From assembly GCF_030549525.1 (NCBI RefSeq), contig NZ_CP130831.1, forward strand, positions 3,993,501-4,057,500: a stretch of DNA of 64,000 nucleotides. The letters are read 5' to 3'. Each line of letters begins with the position of its first letter. Position 1 is the stretch's first letter. Below are positions 43,642 to 51,891 of the stretch, piece after piece. The DNA comes from Stenotrophomonas sp. 704A1. GTDB lineage: Bacteria; Pseudomonadota; Gammaproteobacteria; Xanthomonadales; Xanthomonadaceae. The position numbers and the translations under genes were made by a program. A model generated the notes under the pieces. That model saw only the letters and a program-made list of their open reading frames with translations. It was not told where the DNA came from and searched no databases.

Positions 43642-44580
43642 ATGTCCGCTCTGATCTGTGGTTCTCTTGCCTTCGACACCATCATGGTGTTCCCGGACCA
43701 GTTCAAGAATCACATCCTGCCGGACAAGGTGCACATCCTGAACGTGTCGTTCCTGGTGCCGCGCATGCGCCGCGAGTTCGGAGGCTGCGCCGGCAACATC
43801 GCCTACAACCTGCACCTGCTGGGCGGCGAGCCGATCCCGATGGGCACGGTGGGTTCGGACTTCGGCCCCTACCGCGAGCACTTCGACGCGCTGGGCATCG
43901 ACCTGAGCCGTGTGCGGGTGATCGACGAGCTGTTCACCCCGCAGGCGTTCATCACCACCGACCACGACAACAACCAGATCACCGCCTTCCACCCGGGCGC
44001 GATGATGCGTTCCTATGAAAACCACGTGCGCGACGTGCCCGGCGTGAGCCTGGGCCTGGTCGGCCCGGACGGCCGCGAAGGCATGATCCAGAACGCGCTG
44101 GAGTTCCACGAAGACGGCGTGCCGTTCATTTTCGACCCCGGCCAGGCCATGCCGCTGTTCAACGGCCCGGAGCTGCGCCAGTTCATCGAGCAGGCCGACT
44201 ACGTGGTGGTCAACGACTACGAGTCGAACCTGCTGCAGGAACGCACCGGCTGGAACGAAAAGGAGATCGTGAGCCGGGTCAAGGCCTACATCACCACCCG
44301 TGGCCCGAAGGGCGCGGTGATCCACACCCCGGAAAAGAGCTATGACATCCCGCCGGCGCACGAGCGCCGCGTGGTCGATCCGACCGGCTGCGGCGATGCC
44401 TTCCGCGCTGGCCTGATCTACGGCATCCAGAAGGGCTTCGACTGGCTGACCATCGGCCGCATGGGCAACCTGATGGGCGCGCTGAAGGTCGAGCACCCGG
44501 GCACCCAGAACCAGCGCTTCACCTTCGACGAGTTCAACGAGCAGTTCAAGCAGCAGTTCGGTTACGCGCTCAGCGTGTAA
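43642..44580 (+). CDS. PfkB-family carbohydrate/nucleoside kinase (adenosine kinase-like)
   Basis: A 312-residue ribokinase-fold kinase. PfkB signature 1 is FGGCAGNIAYNLHLLGG (47-62) and signature 2 is DPTGCGDAFRAG (246-257) with the catalytic base D252. Its pattern (CGSLAFDTIMVFPDQF, ADYVVVNDYESNLL) fits the bacterial adenosine/guanosine kinase-like branch known in Xanthomonadaceae rather than ribokinase or fructokinase. Substrate is inferred. It is divergent from mreB and convergent with the HAD gene, with a SMAG pair between. Confidence 0.87.
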   Translation: MSALICGSLAFDTIMVFPDQFKNHILPDKVHILNVSFLVPRMRREFGGCAGNIAYNLHLLGGEPIPMGTVGSDFGPYREHFDALGIDLSRVRVIDELFTPQAFITTDHDNNQITAFHPGAMMRSYENHVRDVPGVSLGLVGPDGREGMIQNALEFHEDGVPFIFDPGQAMPLFNGPELRQFIEQADYVVVNDYESNLLQERTGWNEKEIVSRVKAYITTRGPKGAVIHTPEKSYDIPPAHERRVVDPTGCGDAFRAGLIYGIQKGFDWLTIGRMGNLMGALKVEHPGTQNQRFTFDEFNEQFKQQFGYALSV

Positions 44581-44607
44581 CCACATTGCCCGCGCATCAA
44601 CGCAAAC

Positions 44608-44666
44608 GGTAGCGCCGGTTCAATGCTGCCGCGCGGCGCGCTCGCCGGGCATGGCCCGGCGCTACC
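44608..44666. repeat. SMAG pair, one degenerate, overlapping the HAD gene stop
   Basis: The first element (from 44608) keeps GGTAGCGCCGG but its second arm has decayed. The second (44644-44666, minus) is canonical, and its GTAG supplies the TAG stop codon of the HAD gene at 44662-44664. Confidence 0.8.
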
Positions 44667-45288
44667 GGTTCTGCTGCCAGGCGGCCAACAGGGCGCGGCA
44701 ATCGGCGAAATGCCAGTCCGCGCGGCCCGGCCACGGGTTATCCGGCAGGTTGACCAGCACGGTACGCGCACCGGCGGCACGGCCGCAGTCCAGGTCGTAG
44801 GCGTGGTCGCCCACCATCACCGCCTCCGCCGCCGCAATGCCCCAATGCCGCAGGTGCTGCTGCAATCCATCCGGTGAGGGCTTGGGTACCGCTTCATCGC
44901 GGCCGATGATGCCGGCATCGTCGAACAGGTCACCGACCCCGATCGCCTGCAGCGTCAGCTTCGCCAGCGCGTGGTCGTTGCGGGTCAGGATGCCGAGCCG
45001 GCAACCGGCCGCCGCCAGCGCGCGCAGCAGCGCCACTGCCCCAGGCGCCGCCACGGCGTCTTCGGCCAGGCCACGCTCATGGTCCAGCAGCCAGGCGTGC
45101 TTCGGTGCAGCCTCGGCCGCCGGCAGGTCGGTCAGGTGCGCCAGGATGTCCACGCTGGCGGGAATGCCCAGCTCGCGCTTGATGCGGGCGAAGTCGTGCA
45201 CGGCCACGGTCAGCGTACCGTCCATGTCGAACACCCAGTGGCGGACCGCCGACAATGCCGGGGCGGTCGCCGCCATCGGCTCGATCAC
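44662..45288 (-). CDS. HAD-superfamily hydrolase (phosphoglycolate phosphatase-like)
   Basis: About 208 residues. Motif I is HWVFDMDGTLT, motif II is in GILTRNDHALA, the Lys of motif III is in EAVPKPSPDGL and motif IV is MVGDHAYDLDCGRAAG, with a small helical cap, so it belongs to the Gph/YrfG-like phosphatases. The start is uncertain: GTG 45288 gives a 4-bp GTGA overlap with the upstream lipoprotein gene, while ATG 45276 gives 204 residues. The substrate is a small phosphate ester that cannot be named. Its stop codon lies inside a SMAG repeat. Confidence 0.85.
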   Translation of the reverse strand: MIEPMAATAPALSAVRHWVFDMDGTLTVAVHDFARIKRELGIPASVDILAHLTDLPAAEAAPKHAWLLDHERGLAEDAVAAPGAVALLRALAAAGCRLGILTRNDHALAKLTLQAIGVGDLFDDAGIIGRDEAVPKPSPDGLQQHLRHWGIAAAEAVMVGDHAYDLDCGRAAGARTVLVNLPDNPWPGRADWHFADCRALLAAWQQNR

Positions 45289-46016
45289 CGCCACCACGCC
45301 GGCAGGCGGCTGGCGTCCACGCCGCCGGTCTCGAATACTGCCGTGCGGGTGCCACCGGCCTTGACCGGGAACTCGATGCTGATCGACTTGCCCTTCGCCG
45401 CCAGCTTCCACAGCGCCTTCTGATCGGTGATGAACAGGGCGATGGCCTCGTCGGTCTTGGGGCGCCAGGCCGCCATCGAAATCGGCTTGCCGTCGTCCAC
45501 GGTCACCTTCAGCGTGCACTGCGGGCAGCGGAAATCGCCGGCCTGCAGCACCAGGTAGGCATGCCGCTTCCATTCGGGGTGGTCGCGGAACACCAGCTGC
45601 ACCGGCTTGGCGCCGCTGCCATCGACATCCACGCGCTCCTTGCTGTAGATCGACGCCGAGCGCTGCACGCCCTTGCTGCCGACCGGAATCTCGTTGTACT
45701 GCCACAGCGCCTGCATGCGGCGCAGGTCGCGCGCGGCATCGGCCTTGCTCTTGACCTCGTCGAAGCCGGTGGCAATGCGCTCGGCCGCGGCGGTGCCCTT
45801 GTACTGGTCGAGCAGCACGCTGCCGTGCAGGCGGGCCTTCTCCCATTCCTGGGCGGCCACGGCGGTGTCGTACTGCCTGGCCACGTCCTCGGCCTTGGCT
45901 TCCTTCTGCGCCTGCACGGCGGCAGCGGCGGCTTCCTGCGCCTTGCGCTCCTCCTCGGGGTTGCTGCAGGCAGCCAGCGCGAGGGTGCAGGCGGTGAGCA
46001 GGATCAGTCGTTTCAT
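45285..46016 (-). CDS. Putative lipoprotein of unknown function (243 aa)
   Basis: I do not recognise the family. A signal peptide with lipobox LALAAC (Cys at 17) is followed by Ser-Asn and then a helical, Ala/Glu/Lys-rich region (EEERKAQEAAAAAVQAQKEA) that may form a coiled coil. A C-terminal domain contains a Cys-x-x-Cys (FRCPQCTLKVTVDDG) and ends in RLPAWWR. The CPQC motif could bind metal or form a disulfide. The start was placed at MKRLILLTACTL (46016). It is upstream of and overlaps the HAD gene by 4 bp, so the two are probably co-translated. Confidence 0.78.
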   Translation of the reverse strand: MKRLILLTACTLALAACSNPEEERKAQEAAAAAVQAQKEAKAEDVARQYDTAVAAQEWEKARLHGSVLLDQYKGTAAAERIATGFDEVKSKADAARDLRRMQALWQYNEIPVGSKGVQRSASIYSKERVDVDGSGAKPVQLVFRDHPEWKRHAYLVLQAGDFRCPQCTLKVTVDDGKPISMAAWRPKTDEAIALFITDQKALWKLAAKGKSISIEFPVKAGGTRTAVFETGGVDASRLPAWWR

Positions 46017-46046
46017 GGCAGAGGTCCTTCGTGTTTTCGCATGTCT

Positions 46047-46106
46047 GTAGAGTCGAGCCATGCTCGACTGCTGTTGAAGCGCCAGTCGAGCATGGCCCGA
46101 CTCTAC
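46047..46106. repeat. Inverted pair of SMAG repeats (AGTCGAGC subfamily)
   Basis: GTAG followed by AGTCGAGC-CAT-GCTCGACT (46047-46069), and its inverted partner AGTCGAGCATGGCCCGACTC then TAC (46084-46106). The stem differs from the common GCCGGGC type, but GTAG and the central CATG are kept. Confidence 0.8.
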
Positions 46107-46139
46107 AAAAAAAAGCGCCGGGGGATGCCCGGCGCTTTC
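46107..46139 (-). terminator. Terminator of the M1 peptidase gene
   Basis: 9-bp stem AGCGCCGGG / CCCGGCGCT (46114-46136) with eight A residues on the plus strand that read as T after the stem on the minus strand; directly after the peptidase stop. Confidence 0.85.
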
Positions 46140-46141
46140 TC

Positions 46142-48070
46142 TTACTTGGCTTCGGCCTTGGACAGCATGTCCTGCACCGAGGCGGTGGTGATCGGGTGGT
46201 AGCCCGGCTTGGCCTTCTCGAAGGCCTGCTTGGCCAGCTCCAGCCCCTTCGGGGTCTTCACCATTTCCGCGTAGATCGGCAGGATCAGCTTGCGACGGCC
46301 GACACGTTCGATGAAGGCACTGGCCGCTTCATTGGCCTGCTCGTAGCCGCTGCGCAGGGTGAGCGGGTACCAGCGCATGGCGATCTCGCCGTTCGGGGTG
46401 CCGGTGAAGTGGAACGCCTTGTCCAGCGTGGCCAGCTTGTCCAGCGGCTGGGTGGCACCCAGGCCGTCGATGAAGCGGACCCATTCCTGCGTGCTCCAGT
46501 CGGCGATGACCTGGCTGCTGGGCACGGTGCCGGCGCTGGCAAAGGCGATACGCGCGGTATCGACGCTGCTGAAGTTGCGCGACTGCGCCTTGGCCGCGAA
46601 CGCCGGAATGCCCGGCTCGTCCAGCCATGCCTTCAGTTCGGCCTCGGTGACCGCCGACGGATTCTTCGGCAGCAGGTTCTTCTTCAGGTACGCGACGAAC
46701 TGGTCGGTATTCGCGCTCTGGAACGCGTGGTCATCGAACCAGCCGCGCAGGAACGGATCGAAGGTCTCGCGGCCGAAGCGCTGTTCCAGGAACTCCAGGA
46801 ACCACGAACCCTTGACGTAGGCGACCTGGCTGAGGGCTTCGTCGGGGTCGCGCTCGTTCAGCGGCGGCAGTGCCAGCGCCTGGTCGGCCGGGCTCATGTC
46901 CTTCACTTCGGCCAGCAGATCGGTCTGGTCGATCTGCTTCTCCATCTCGGCCATCTCCTTGCCGTACAGGGCTTCGGTGATGCGGCCCTGGACGTAGGTG
47001 GTGAAGCCTTCGTTGAGCCAGATGTCCTTCCAGCTGGCGTTGGTCACCAGGTTGCCCGACCAGCTGTGCGCCAGCTCATGGGCCACCAGCGAGACCAGCG
47101 ACTTGTCGCCGACGATCACGGTCGGGGTGGCGAAGGTCAGGCGCGGATTCTCCATGCCGCCGAACGGGAACGACGGCGGCAGCACCAGCATGTCGTAGCG
47201 GCCCCAGCGGTATTCGCCGTACAGCTTCTCGGCGGCACCGATCATCTTCTCGGTGTCTTCGAATTCCTTGGCGGCCTTGTTGACCATGGTCGGCTCGGCC
47301 CAGACGCCGGAACGGCCGGAAATCGGTTCGAACACCAGGTCGCCGGCGGCGATGGCCAGCAGGTAGGACGGAATCGGCTGCGGCATCTTGAAGGTGTAGT
47401 CGCCGTCACGCGCGGCCTTCGGGTCGTTGTCGGCGCTCATCAGCACCATCACGTCCGGGCGCGAGACCACGTGCGCGCTGTAGGTGAAGCGCACGCTCGG
47501 GGTGTCCTGCAGCGGCACCCACGAACGGGCGTGGATGGCCTGCGACTGGCTGAACATGAAGGGCAGCGTCTTGCCCTCGGTCATCGACGGCGCCAGCCAC
47601 TGCAGGCCCGAGGCGGTCGGTGCGGTGTGGTAGGTCACCTCGACCTTGGCCGGCTGCGCCGGGGTCTCGATGGTCAGCTTGCTGCCGAACACCTTGTCGG
47701 CGGCAGCCAGTTCGAACTTCAGCGGGCTGCGCGCGCCGTCGGCGCCGACGGCCTCGACCTTGGACACGGTCAGCTCGCGGGTGTCGAGCACCAGCTGTTT
47801 GGCGTCCTTCTGCTTCCATTCCAGGGTGTAGGTGGCGGTACCGCCGATCTGCTTCTGGTCGAAGTCCAGCTTCAGGTCCAGCGCGATGTCCTTGATGACG
47901 ACCTTGTCCGGCTCGGCGTACGAGCTTTCGTCGTGGCTGCGGTTCTCGGCGTTCACGGGGGCGGCGGGGGCCTTTTCGGCAGTCGGGGCGGCGGCGGGCG
48001 CGGCCGCCTCCTGGGAGCAGCCGGCGGCCAGGGCCACGGCCAGCGGAAGGAGCATCAGCGGATTACGCAT
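46142..48070 (-). CDS. M1-family zinc aminopeptidase, lipoprotein
   Basis: A 642-residue exported metallopeptidase. The N-terminus has a lipobox-like ALAAGC (Cys at 18) followed by an Ala/Pro linker. The M1 catalytic domain shows GGMEN (304-308), H331-E332-L-A-H335 and the third zinc ligand E354 in WLNEGFTTYV. The C-terminal helical domain resembles leukotriene A4 hydrolase, so this is the LTA4H-like branch rather than PepN (about 880 aa). It would remove N-terminal residues from peptides at the cell envelope. Monocistronic, ended by a strong terminator. Confidence 0.93.
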   Translation of the reverse strand: MRNPLMLLPLAVALAAGCSQEAAAPAAAPTAEKAPAAPVNAENRSHDESSYAEPDKVVIKDIALDLKLDFDQKQIGGTATYTLEWKQKDAKQLVLDTRELTVSKVEAVGADGARSPLKFELAAADKVFGSKLTIETPAQPAKVEVTYHTAPTASGLQWLAPSMTEGKTLPFMFSQSQAIHARSWVPLQDTPSVRFTYSAHVVSRPDVMVLMSADNDPKAARDGDYTFKMPQPIPSYLLAIAAGDLVFEPISGRSGVWAEPTMVNKAAKEFEDTEKMIGAAEKLYGEYRWGRYDMLVLPPSFPFGGMENPRLTFATPTVIVGDKSLVSLVAHELAHSWSGNLVTNASWKDIWLNEGFTTYVQGRITEALYGKEMAEMEKQIDQTDLLAEVKDMSPADQALALPPLNERDPDEALSQVAYVKGSWFLEFLEQRFGRETFDPFLRGWFDDHAFQSANTDQFVAYLKKNLLPKNPSAVTEAELKAWLDEPGIPAFAAKAQSRNFSSVDTARIAFASAGTVPSSQVIADWSTQEWVRFIDGLGATQPLDKLATLDKAFHFTGTPNGEIAMRWYPLTLRSGYEQANEAASAFIERVGRRKLILPIYAEMVKTPKGLELAKQAFEKAKPGYHPITTASVQDMLSKAEAK

Positions 48071-48153
48071 GAATCGGGACCGTTACGGGGATCAAACCCC
48101 AATGGTACCTCCCTCCGGCCCCGCAGGCGTTGCGCGATGCGGGGTAAGGATTC

Positions 48154-48210
48154 GCCGGGCATGGCCCGGCGCTACCGGAAGCGGCCAGGTCGCGCCGGGC
48201 CATGCCCGGC
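48154..48210. repeat. Inverted pair of SMAG repeats
   Basis: Canonical minus-oriented element at 48154-48176 and a plus-oriented one at 48188-48210 with GTCG in place of GTAG. The pair lies between ubiE and the M1 peptidase gene, both on the minus strand, just beyond the ubiE stop. Confidence 0.85.
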
Positions 48211-48221
48211 TGCCTCCTGGC

Positions 48222-48983
48222 TTACAGCTTGTAGCCGGAGTGGATCGAAACGATGCCGCCGGTCAGGTTCTTGTAGTGGCAGCGCTCGAAACCGGCCTGC
48301 CCCATCATCGCCTTCAGCTCTTCCTGCGGCGGGTGCTTGCGGATGCTTTCGGCCAGGTACTGGTAGCTGTCCGAATCGTTGGCGAACAGCTTGCCCAGCT
48401 TCGGCAGGATCTTGAACGAGTGGAAGTCGTAGATCGGCTTGAACCAGTCGGCGGTGACTTCGGAGAATTCCAGCACGCGGGCCTGGCCGCCCACCTTCAG
48501 CACGCGGTACATCTCGCGCAGGCCGGCGTCCTTGTCGGTCACGTTGCGCAGGCCGAAGGCGATGGTCACCAGGTCGAAGCTGTTGTCCGGGAACGGCAGG
48601 GCCTCGGCGTTGCACTGCACGTAATCCAGGCCGAGCACCAGGCCGCGGTTGGTCAGGCGGTCACGGCCGACCGACAGCATGCCGGCGTTGATGTCGCCCA
48701 GCACCACCGAGCCCTCGGCGCCGACACGCTCCTTCAGCAGCGCGGCGATGTCGCCGGTGCCGCCCGCCAGGTCGAGCACGCGGTCGCCCGGCTTCACCTG
48801 CGCGGTCGCCACGTAATAGCGCTTCCACGCCCGGTGCACGCCCAGGCTCATCAGGTCGTTCATCAGGTCGTAGTTGCGCGCGACCGAGGTGAACACCTGC
48901 CCGACCAGCTTCTGCTTGTCCTTGGCGGCAACGTCGCGGAACCCGAAATGGGTGGTACCGGCTTTGTAGGGGGATTCGCTCAT
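48222..48983 (-). CDS. ubiE: Ubiquinone/menaquinone C-methyltransferase UbiE
   Basis: A 253-residue SAM-dependent methyltransferase. FTSVARNYDLMNDLMSLGVHRAWKR is the UbiE/COQ5 signature 1, VLDLAGGTGDIAALL the SAM loop, and FGLRNVTDKDAGLREMYRVLKVGG signature 2. It methylates the benzoquinol ring in ubiquinone synthesis. The start MSESPYKAGTTHFGFRDV at 48983 fits the family length; a longer frame to 49019 overlaps the divergent gene's promoter region. Confidence 0.96.
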   Translation of the reverse strand: MSESPYKAGTTHFGFRDVAAKDKQKLVGQVFTSVARNYDLMNDLMSLGVHRAWKRYYVATAQVKPGDRVLDLAGGTGDIAALLKERVGAEGSVVLGDINAGMLSVGRDRLTNRGLVLGLDYVQCNAEALPFPDNSFDLVTIAFGLRNVTDKDAGLREMYRVLKVGGQARVLEFSEVTADWFKPIYDFHSFKILPKLGKLFANDSDSYQYLAESIRKHPPQEELKAMMGQAGFERCHYKNLTGGIVSIHSGYKL

Positions 48984-49063
48984 GGCCCCGATTATCGCAC
49001 CGCCGGGGGCCAGCGGCACCCCCTGCCCGTATCATGGCGGACCACGACTTACCGGAGCCCCGC

Positions 49064-49516
49064 ATGATCACCACGCCCGACTACCAGGCCCTGCTGCAGA
49101 CCGCCATCGCCGAAGCCCGCCAGGGCCTTGCCGAAGGCGGCGTGCCGATCGGCGCGGCCCTGTACCACAACGACGGCCGCCTGCTCGGCTGCGGCCACAA
49201 CCGCCGCGTGCAGGAAGGCGACCCGTCGGTGCACGGCGAGACCGATGCGTTCCGCAAGGCCGGCCGCCAGCGCCGTTACCAGGACACCATCATGGTCACC
49301 ACCCTGGCACCCTGCTGGTACTGCTCGGGCCTGGTGCGCCAGTTCAACATCGGCACCGTGGTGGTCGGCGAGTCGCGCACGTTCCAGGGCGGCATCGACT
49401 GGCTGCGCGGGAACGGCGTCAACGTGATCGACCTGGACAGCCAGGAATGCGTGGACCTGCTGGGCGGCTTCATTGCGCAGCATCCGGAAATCTGGAACGA
49501 AGACATCGGCGAATGA
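49064..49516 (+). CDS. Nucleobase/nucleoside deaminase (cytosine deaminase-like)
   Basis: A 150-residue zinc-dependent deaminase of the cytidine deaminase-like fold. The zinc site is H57-G-E59 (VHGETDAFRKAG) and C84-x-x-C87 (APCWYCSG). The spacing and C-terminal IWNEDIGE resemble the yeast-type cytosine deaminase branch more than TadA or guanine deaminase. Substrate cannot be fixed from sequence. ATG 49064 was chosen for the CGGAG ribosome site; a frame starting at 49034 is possible. It is divergent from ubiE. Confidence 0.87.
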   Translation: MITTPDYQALLQTAIAEARQGLAEGGVPIGAALYHNDGRLLGCGHNRRVQEGDPSVHGETDAFRKAGRQRRYQDTIMVTTLAPCWYCSGLVRQFNIGTVVVGESRTFQGGIDWLRGNGVNVIDLDSQECVDLLGGFIAQHPEIWNEDIGE

Positions 49517-49600
49517 ACGGCGCGCAGTGATGCCGCGACGGGCTTGATGAATGCTTCAGCGCCCGAATTCACTAGTGCTGGCAGGCTCTTCGCTGTTTGG

Positions 49601-49616
49601 TGTGCGCTGGCGCACA
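49601..49616. promoter_or_regulatory. CRP/Clp-like palindrome upstream of two small genes
   Basis: TGTGCGCTGGCGCACA matches the TGTG-N8-CACA layout of CRP/Clp sites with C for A inside each half. Two direct GCTGCACACGC repeats follow at 49630 and 49652, spaced 22 bp (two helical turns). Confidence 0.4.
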
Positions 49617-49714
49617 GTCAGCAACATGAGCTGCACACGCGGTACTAACATGCTGCACACGCCAGAGGCCTAGGGTGGTTGCACCGGGACCCCCTATCCC
49701 GGTGGAGCCCTACC

Positions 49715-49975
49715 ATGAGTGCGCACGCCGCACGACCCCAACCCGATCCGGCCCTGACCGCGATCCGGGACCGCCTGCAGCAGCAGTACACGCTGCACCA
49801 CCGCACCGCTCCCTTCTGGACCGCCTACCAGAGCCTGCAGCAGGAGCTGGTACGCGCCCACCCGCGCGACCGCACGCGACTGTGCAATGCCATGGCCGAG
49901 CTGGCCGAAGAACTGGGCGCGGTCGAACATGCACAGCGTGTCGGCAATACCGACACCGGCTCTACATCTCGCTGA
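49715..49975 (+). CDS. Small hypothetical protein (86 aa)
   Basis: I do not recognise it. It has 86 residues, no signal peptide, and a helical core with LTAIRDRLQQQYTLHHRTAP and RTRLCNAMAELAEELGAVEH. ATG 49715 follows GTGGAG 8 bp upstream. The next small gene starts 74 bp downstream and may be co-transcribed. A leader with a CRP-like palindrome and two direct repeats lies upstream. Confidence 0.6.
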   Translation: MSAHAARPQPDPALTAIRDRLQQQYTLHHRTAPFWTAYQSLQQELVRAHPRDRTRLCNAMAELAEELGAVEHAQRVGNTDTGSTSR

Positions 49976-50049
49976 CGCGGCATCCACCGCCGTCGGGGCC
50001 ACACTGTGATGGGCCCCCACTCCCCTCCACTCCAACCGATTGGAATGTC

Positions 50050-50376
50050 ATGCACGCTGAAGTCCCTGCCATCCCCCCTGTCATCAACGTCGACGCGGAA
50101 CTGGATTACTGGCGCCGCCAGCACGCCGACGGGGCGCTGGCGCATACCTCGTTCGGCACCTACGTGCCGTGGGTGAAGTTCGCCTGCGATTCGCTGATCA
50201 CCCAACCGCGCGCCAGCAATGCGCAGCGTGACGAGCTGTTCCAGACCCAGTACGCACTGCAGATCATGCCGCGGCTGAGCGAAGCGCAGGCCCGTGAATT
50301 CGTCGAACGCTGCTGGCAGCACCTGTACCTGGCCAGCCCGGTGCCGATCCAGGAAGCGCCGCGCCTGCGCGCCTGA
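50050..50376 (+). CDS. Small hypothetical protein (108 aa)
   Basis: I do not recognise it. It has 108 residues, is soluble and rich in aromatic residues: VDAELDYWRRQHADGALAHT, FGTYVPWVKFACDSLI, RDELFQTQYALQIMPRLS and FVERCWQHLYLASPVP. The WRRQ to YVPWVKFAYD-like pattern suggests a compact helical fold that is conserved among Xanthomonadaceae, but this is an impression. ATG 50050 has only a weak GGA upstream. It lies downstream of the 86-residue gene and upstream of the iron-permease-like gene. Confidence 0.65.
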   Translation: MHAEVPAIPPVINVDAELDYWRRQHADGALAHTSFGTYVPWVKFACDSLITQPRASNAQRDELFQTQYALQIMPRLSEAQAREFVERCWQHLYLASPVPIQEAPRLRA

Positions 50377-50440
50377 TCCATCGCTGCACACGGCTCCTGC
50401 ACGCTGCCGCGCCGATCATCGTCGGCACTTTCCTGGAACG

Positions 50441-50869
50441 ATGACGATGAGCGCACGGAACCTGTTCAATACGATCGCCAAGAAGGCCGCGGCTGCCACC
50501 GGATCGCCGTGGACCTTCCTGGCCGCAGTGGCGATCGTCGTGGTGTGGGGCATCAGCGGGCCGATCTTCAAGTTCAACGACACCTGGCAGCTGGTGATCA
50601 ACACCGGCACCACCATCATCACCTTCCTGATGGTGTTCCTGATCCAGCACACGCAGAACGCCGACACCGCGGCGATGCAGATCAAGCTGGACGAGCTGAT
50701 CCGGGCCACGGCCGAAGCCAACAACGAGCTGCTGGACCTGGAAGAGCTGGACGAGGCGCGGCTGGAAGAGATCCGTGCCGAGTACGAACAGATGGCACGC
50801 GAAGCCGGCGATGCGCTGGCCCGCGTGCGTGCCTGCCACGGCCTGCGCCGGGATGATGAAGCGGTGTAA
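50441..50869 (+). CDS. Low-affinity iron permease-family small membrane protein
   Basis: A 142-residue protein with two hydrophobic helices (WTFLAAVAIVVVWGISGPIF and WQLVINTGTTIITFLMVFLI), the conserved QHTQNADTAAMQIKLDELIRA segment and an acidic helical C-terminus (LDLEELDEARLEEI). This is the bacterial form of the Fet4/low-affinity iron permease family, about half the length of the yeast transporter. Iron transport in bacteria is not established for it; the name is by homology. An in-frame ATG two codons later is an equally good start. A TGCCCGCC / GGCGGGCA hairpin follows the stop (50874-50898). Confidence 0.82.
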   Translation: MTMSARNLFNTIAKKAAAATGSPWTFLAAVAIVVVWGISGPIFKFNDTWQLVINTGTTIITFLMVFLIQHTQNADTAAMQIKLDELIRATAEANNELLDLEELDEARLEEIRAEYEQMAREAGDALARVRACHGLRRDDEAV

Positions 50870-50904
50870 CGCCTGCCCGCCCCGCATGACCGGCGGGCAC
50901 GATT

Positions 50905-51009
50905 GCGCGGCCTGCGTCAGGCAGATTGAACATCGGATCGGAGAGCCGCCGGGCATGGCCCGGCGCTACCGGAGGGTGAGCGTGAGGTAGCGCCGGGCCA
51001 TGCCCGGCG
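50905..51009. repeat. SMAG pair with extended module, upstream of the RAYT gene
   Basis: Canonical SMAG elements at 50948-50970 (minus) and 50986-51009 (plus). The preceding 43 bp (from GCGCGGCCTGCGTCAGG) and the following GGAGGG are also repeated downstream of the RAYT gene, so the repeated unit is larger than the palindrome. Confidence 0.9.
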
Positions 51010-51092
51010 AGCGCGTGGACCGGAAGATGCCCACATGAACCAACGGCGGACGCCGATGGAAGCAAGCGCATGCCATCGCGCAGGCTGCCTCC

Positions 51093-51545
51093 ATGTCCAG
51101 CCGCCATCTACAGCGTGGTCGCATTTCCCGTATCGACGGCTGCTACGTGCTGACCACCGTTGTACAACGCCGACGCCGCGTGTTTGACGATCCACGCTGT
51201 GCGGCCTGTCTCGTGGACGCACTGCGGGTGGTCGAATCCATGGGCCTCAGCCACTCCTTTGCCTGGGTCGTGATGCCGGACCACCTGCATTGGCTGGTGC
51301 AGCTGCGTAGCGGTTCCCTCGCGCGACTGATGGGGACACTCAAGTCACGCAGCAGCAGGCTGCTGGGGCAGCAGTTCGGGATCGAGACGCCGCTGTGGCA
51401 GCCGAGCTACTTCGACCATGCCGTGCGCCACGAGGATGCGCTGAGACGCCACGCGCGTTACATCCTCGGCAATCCCATCCGGGCTGGACTGGCAACCCAG
51501 CTGGACGAGTATCCATTTGCGTGGTGTCGCTGGCCCCAGCGGTAA
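51093..51545 (+). CDS. REP-associated tyrosine transposase (RAYT, TnpA-REP)
   Basis: A 150-residue Y1/HUH-type transposase of the RAYT group. The histidine pair H64-L-H66 in VMPDHLHWLVQL is the metal site, PLWQPSYFDHAVR (100-112) is the RAYT signature, and the likely nucleophile is Y123 in HARYILGNPIRAGL. RAYTs act on REP palindromes in vitro in E. coli and are thought to spread or maintain them. Here the gene is flanked on both sides by SMAG elements, so it is the probable partner of the SMAG family. All key residues are present, so it may be active. Confidence 0.93.
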   Translation: MSSRHLQRGRISRIDGCYVLTTVVQRRRRVFDDPRCAACLVDALRVVESMGLSHSFAWVVMPDHLHWLVQLRSGSLARLMGTLKSRSSRLLGQQFGIETPLWQPSYFDHAVRHEDALRRHARYILGNPIRAGLATQLDEYPFAWCRWPQR

Positions 51546-51564
51546 TGCCGGAGGAACAACGCGC

Positions 51565-51891
51565 GGTAGCGCCGGGCCATGCCCGGCGAGCGCGAAGCGC
51601 GGCCTGCGTCAGGCGGGTTGCACATCGGAACGGAGAGCCGCCGGGCATGGCCCGGCGCTACCGGAGGGCGTCTTGATGGCGCAACAACCGGAGGGACAGC
51701 GCAGGGTAGCGCCGGGCCATGCCCGGCGAGCGCAACGCGCGGCCTGCGTCAGGCGGGTTGAACATCGGAACGGAGAGCCGCCGGGCATGGCCCGGCGCTA
51801 CCGGAGGGCGTCTTGATGGCGCGACGCGCGGCCTTCGTCGGGCGGGCTGCACATCGGATCGGAACGCCGCCGGGCATGGCCCGGCGCTACC
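51565..51891. repeat. Amplified SMAG modules between the RAYT gene and smeF
   Basis: SMAG elements at 51565-51588 (+), 51640-51662 (-), 51705-51728 (+), 51780-51802 (-) and 51869-51891 (-). The first pair and the second pair are separated by exactly 140 bp and the DNA between them is nearly identical, so this is a tandem duplication. The fifth element ends a third, partial and more diverged module starting at about 51826. Together with flanks this fills the 355-bp gap; no gene is present. Confidence 0.92.

Noticed and set aside
49566..49578. GAATTCACTAGTG, resembling a cloning-vector polylinker
   Set aside because: Only 13 bases match and the flanks are normal chromosomal sequence with no vector context, so chance is more likely than contamination.
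51093..51545. Classical IS200/IS605 insertion sequence
   Set aside because: The protein has RAYT features and no tnpB, and the flanks are REP/SMAG elements rather than IS ends, so it is a domesticated REP-associated gene.
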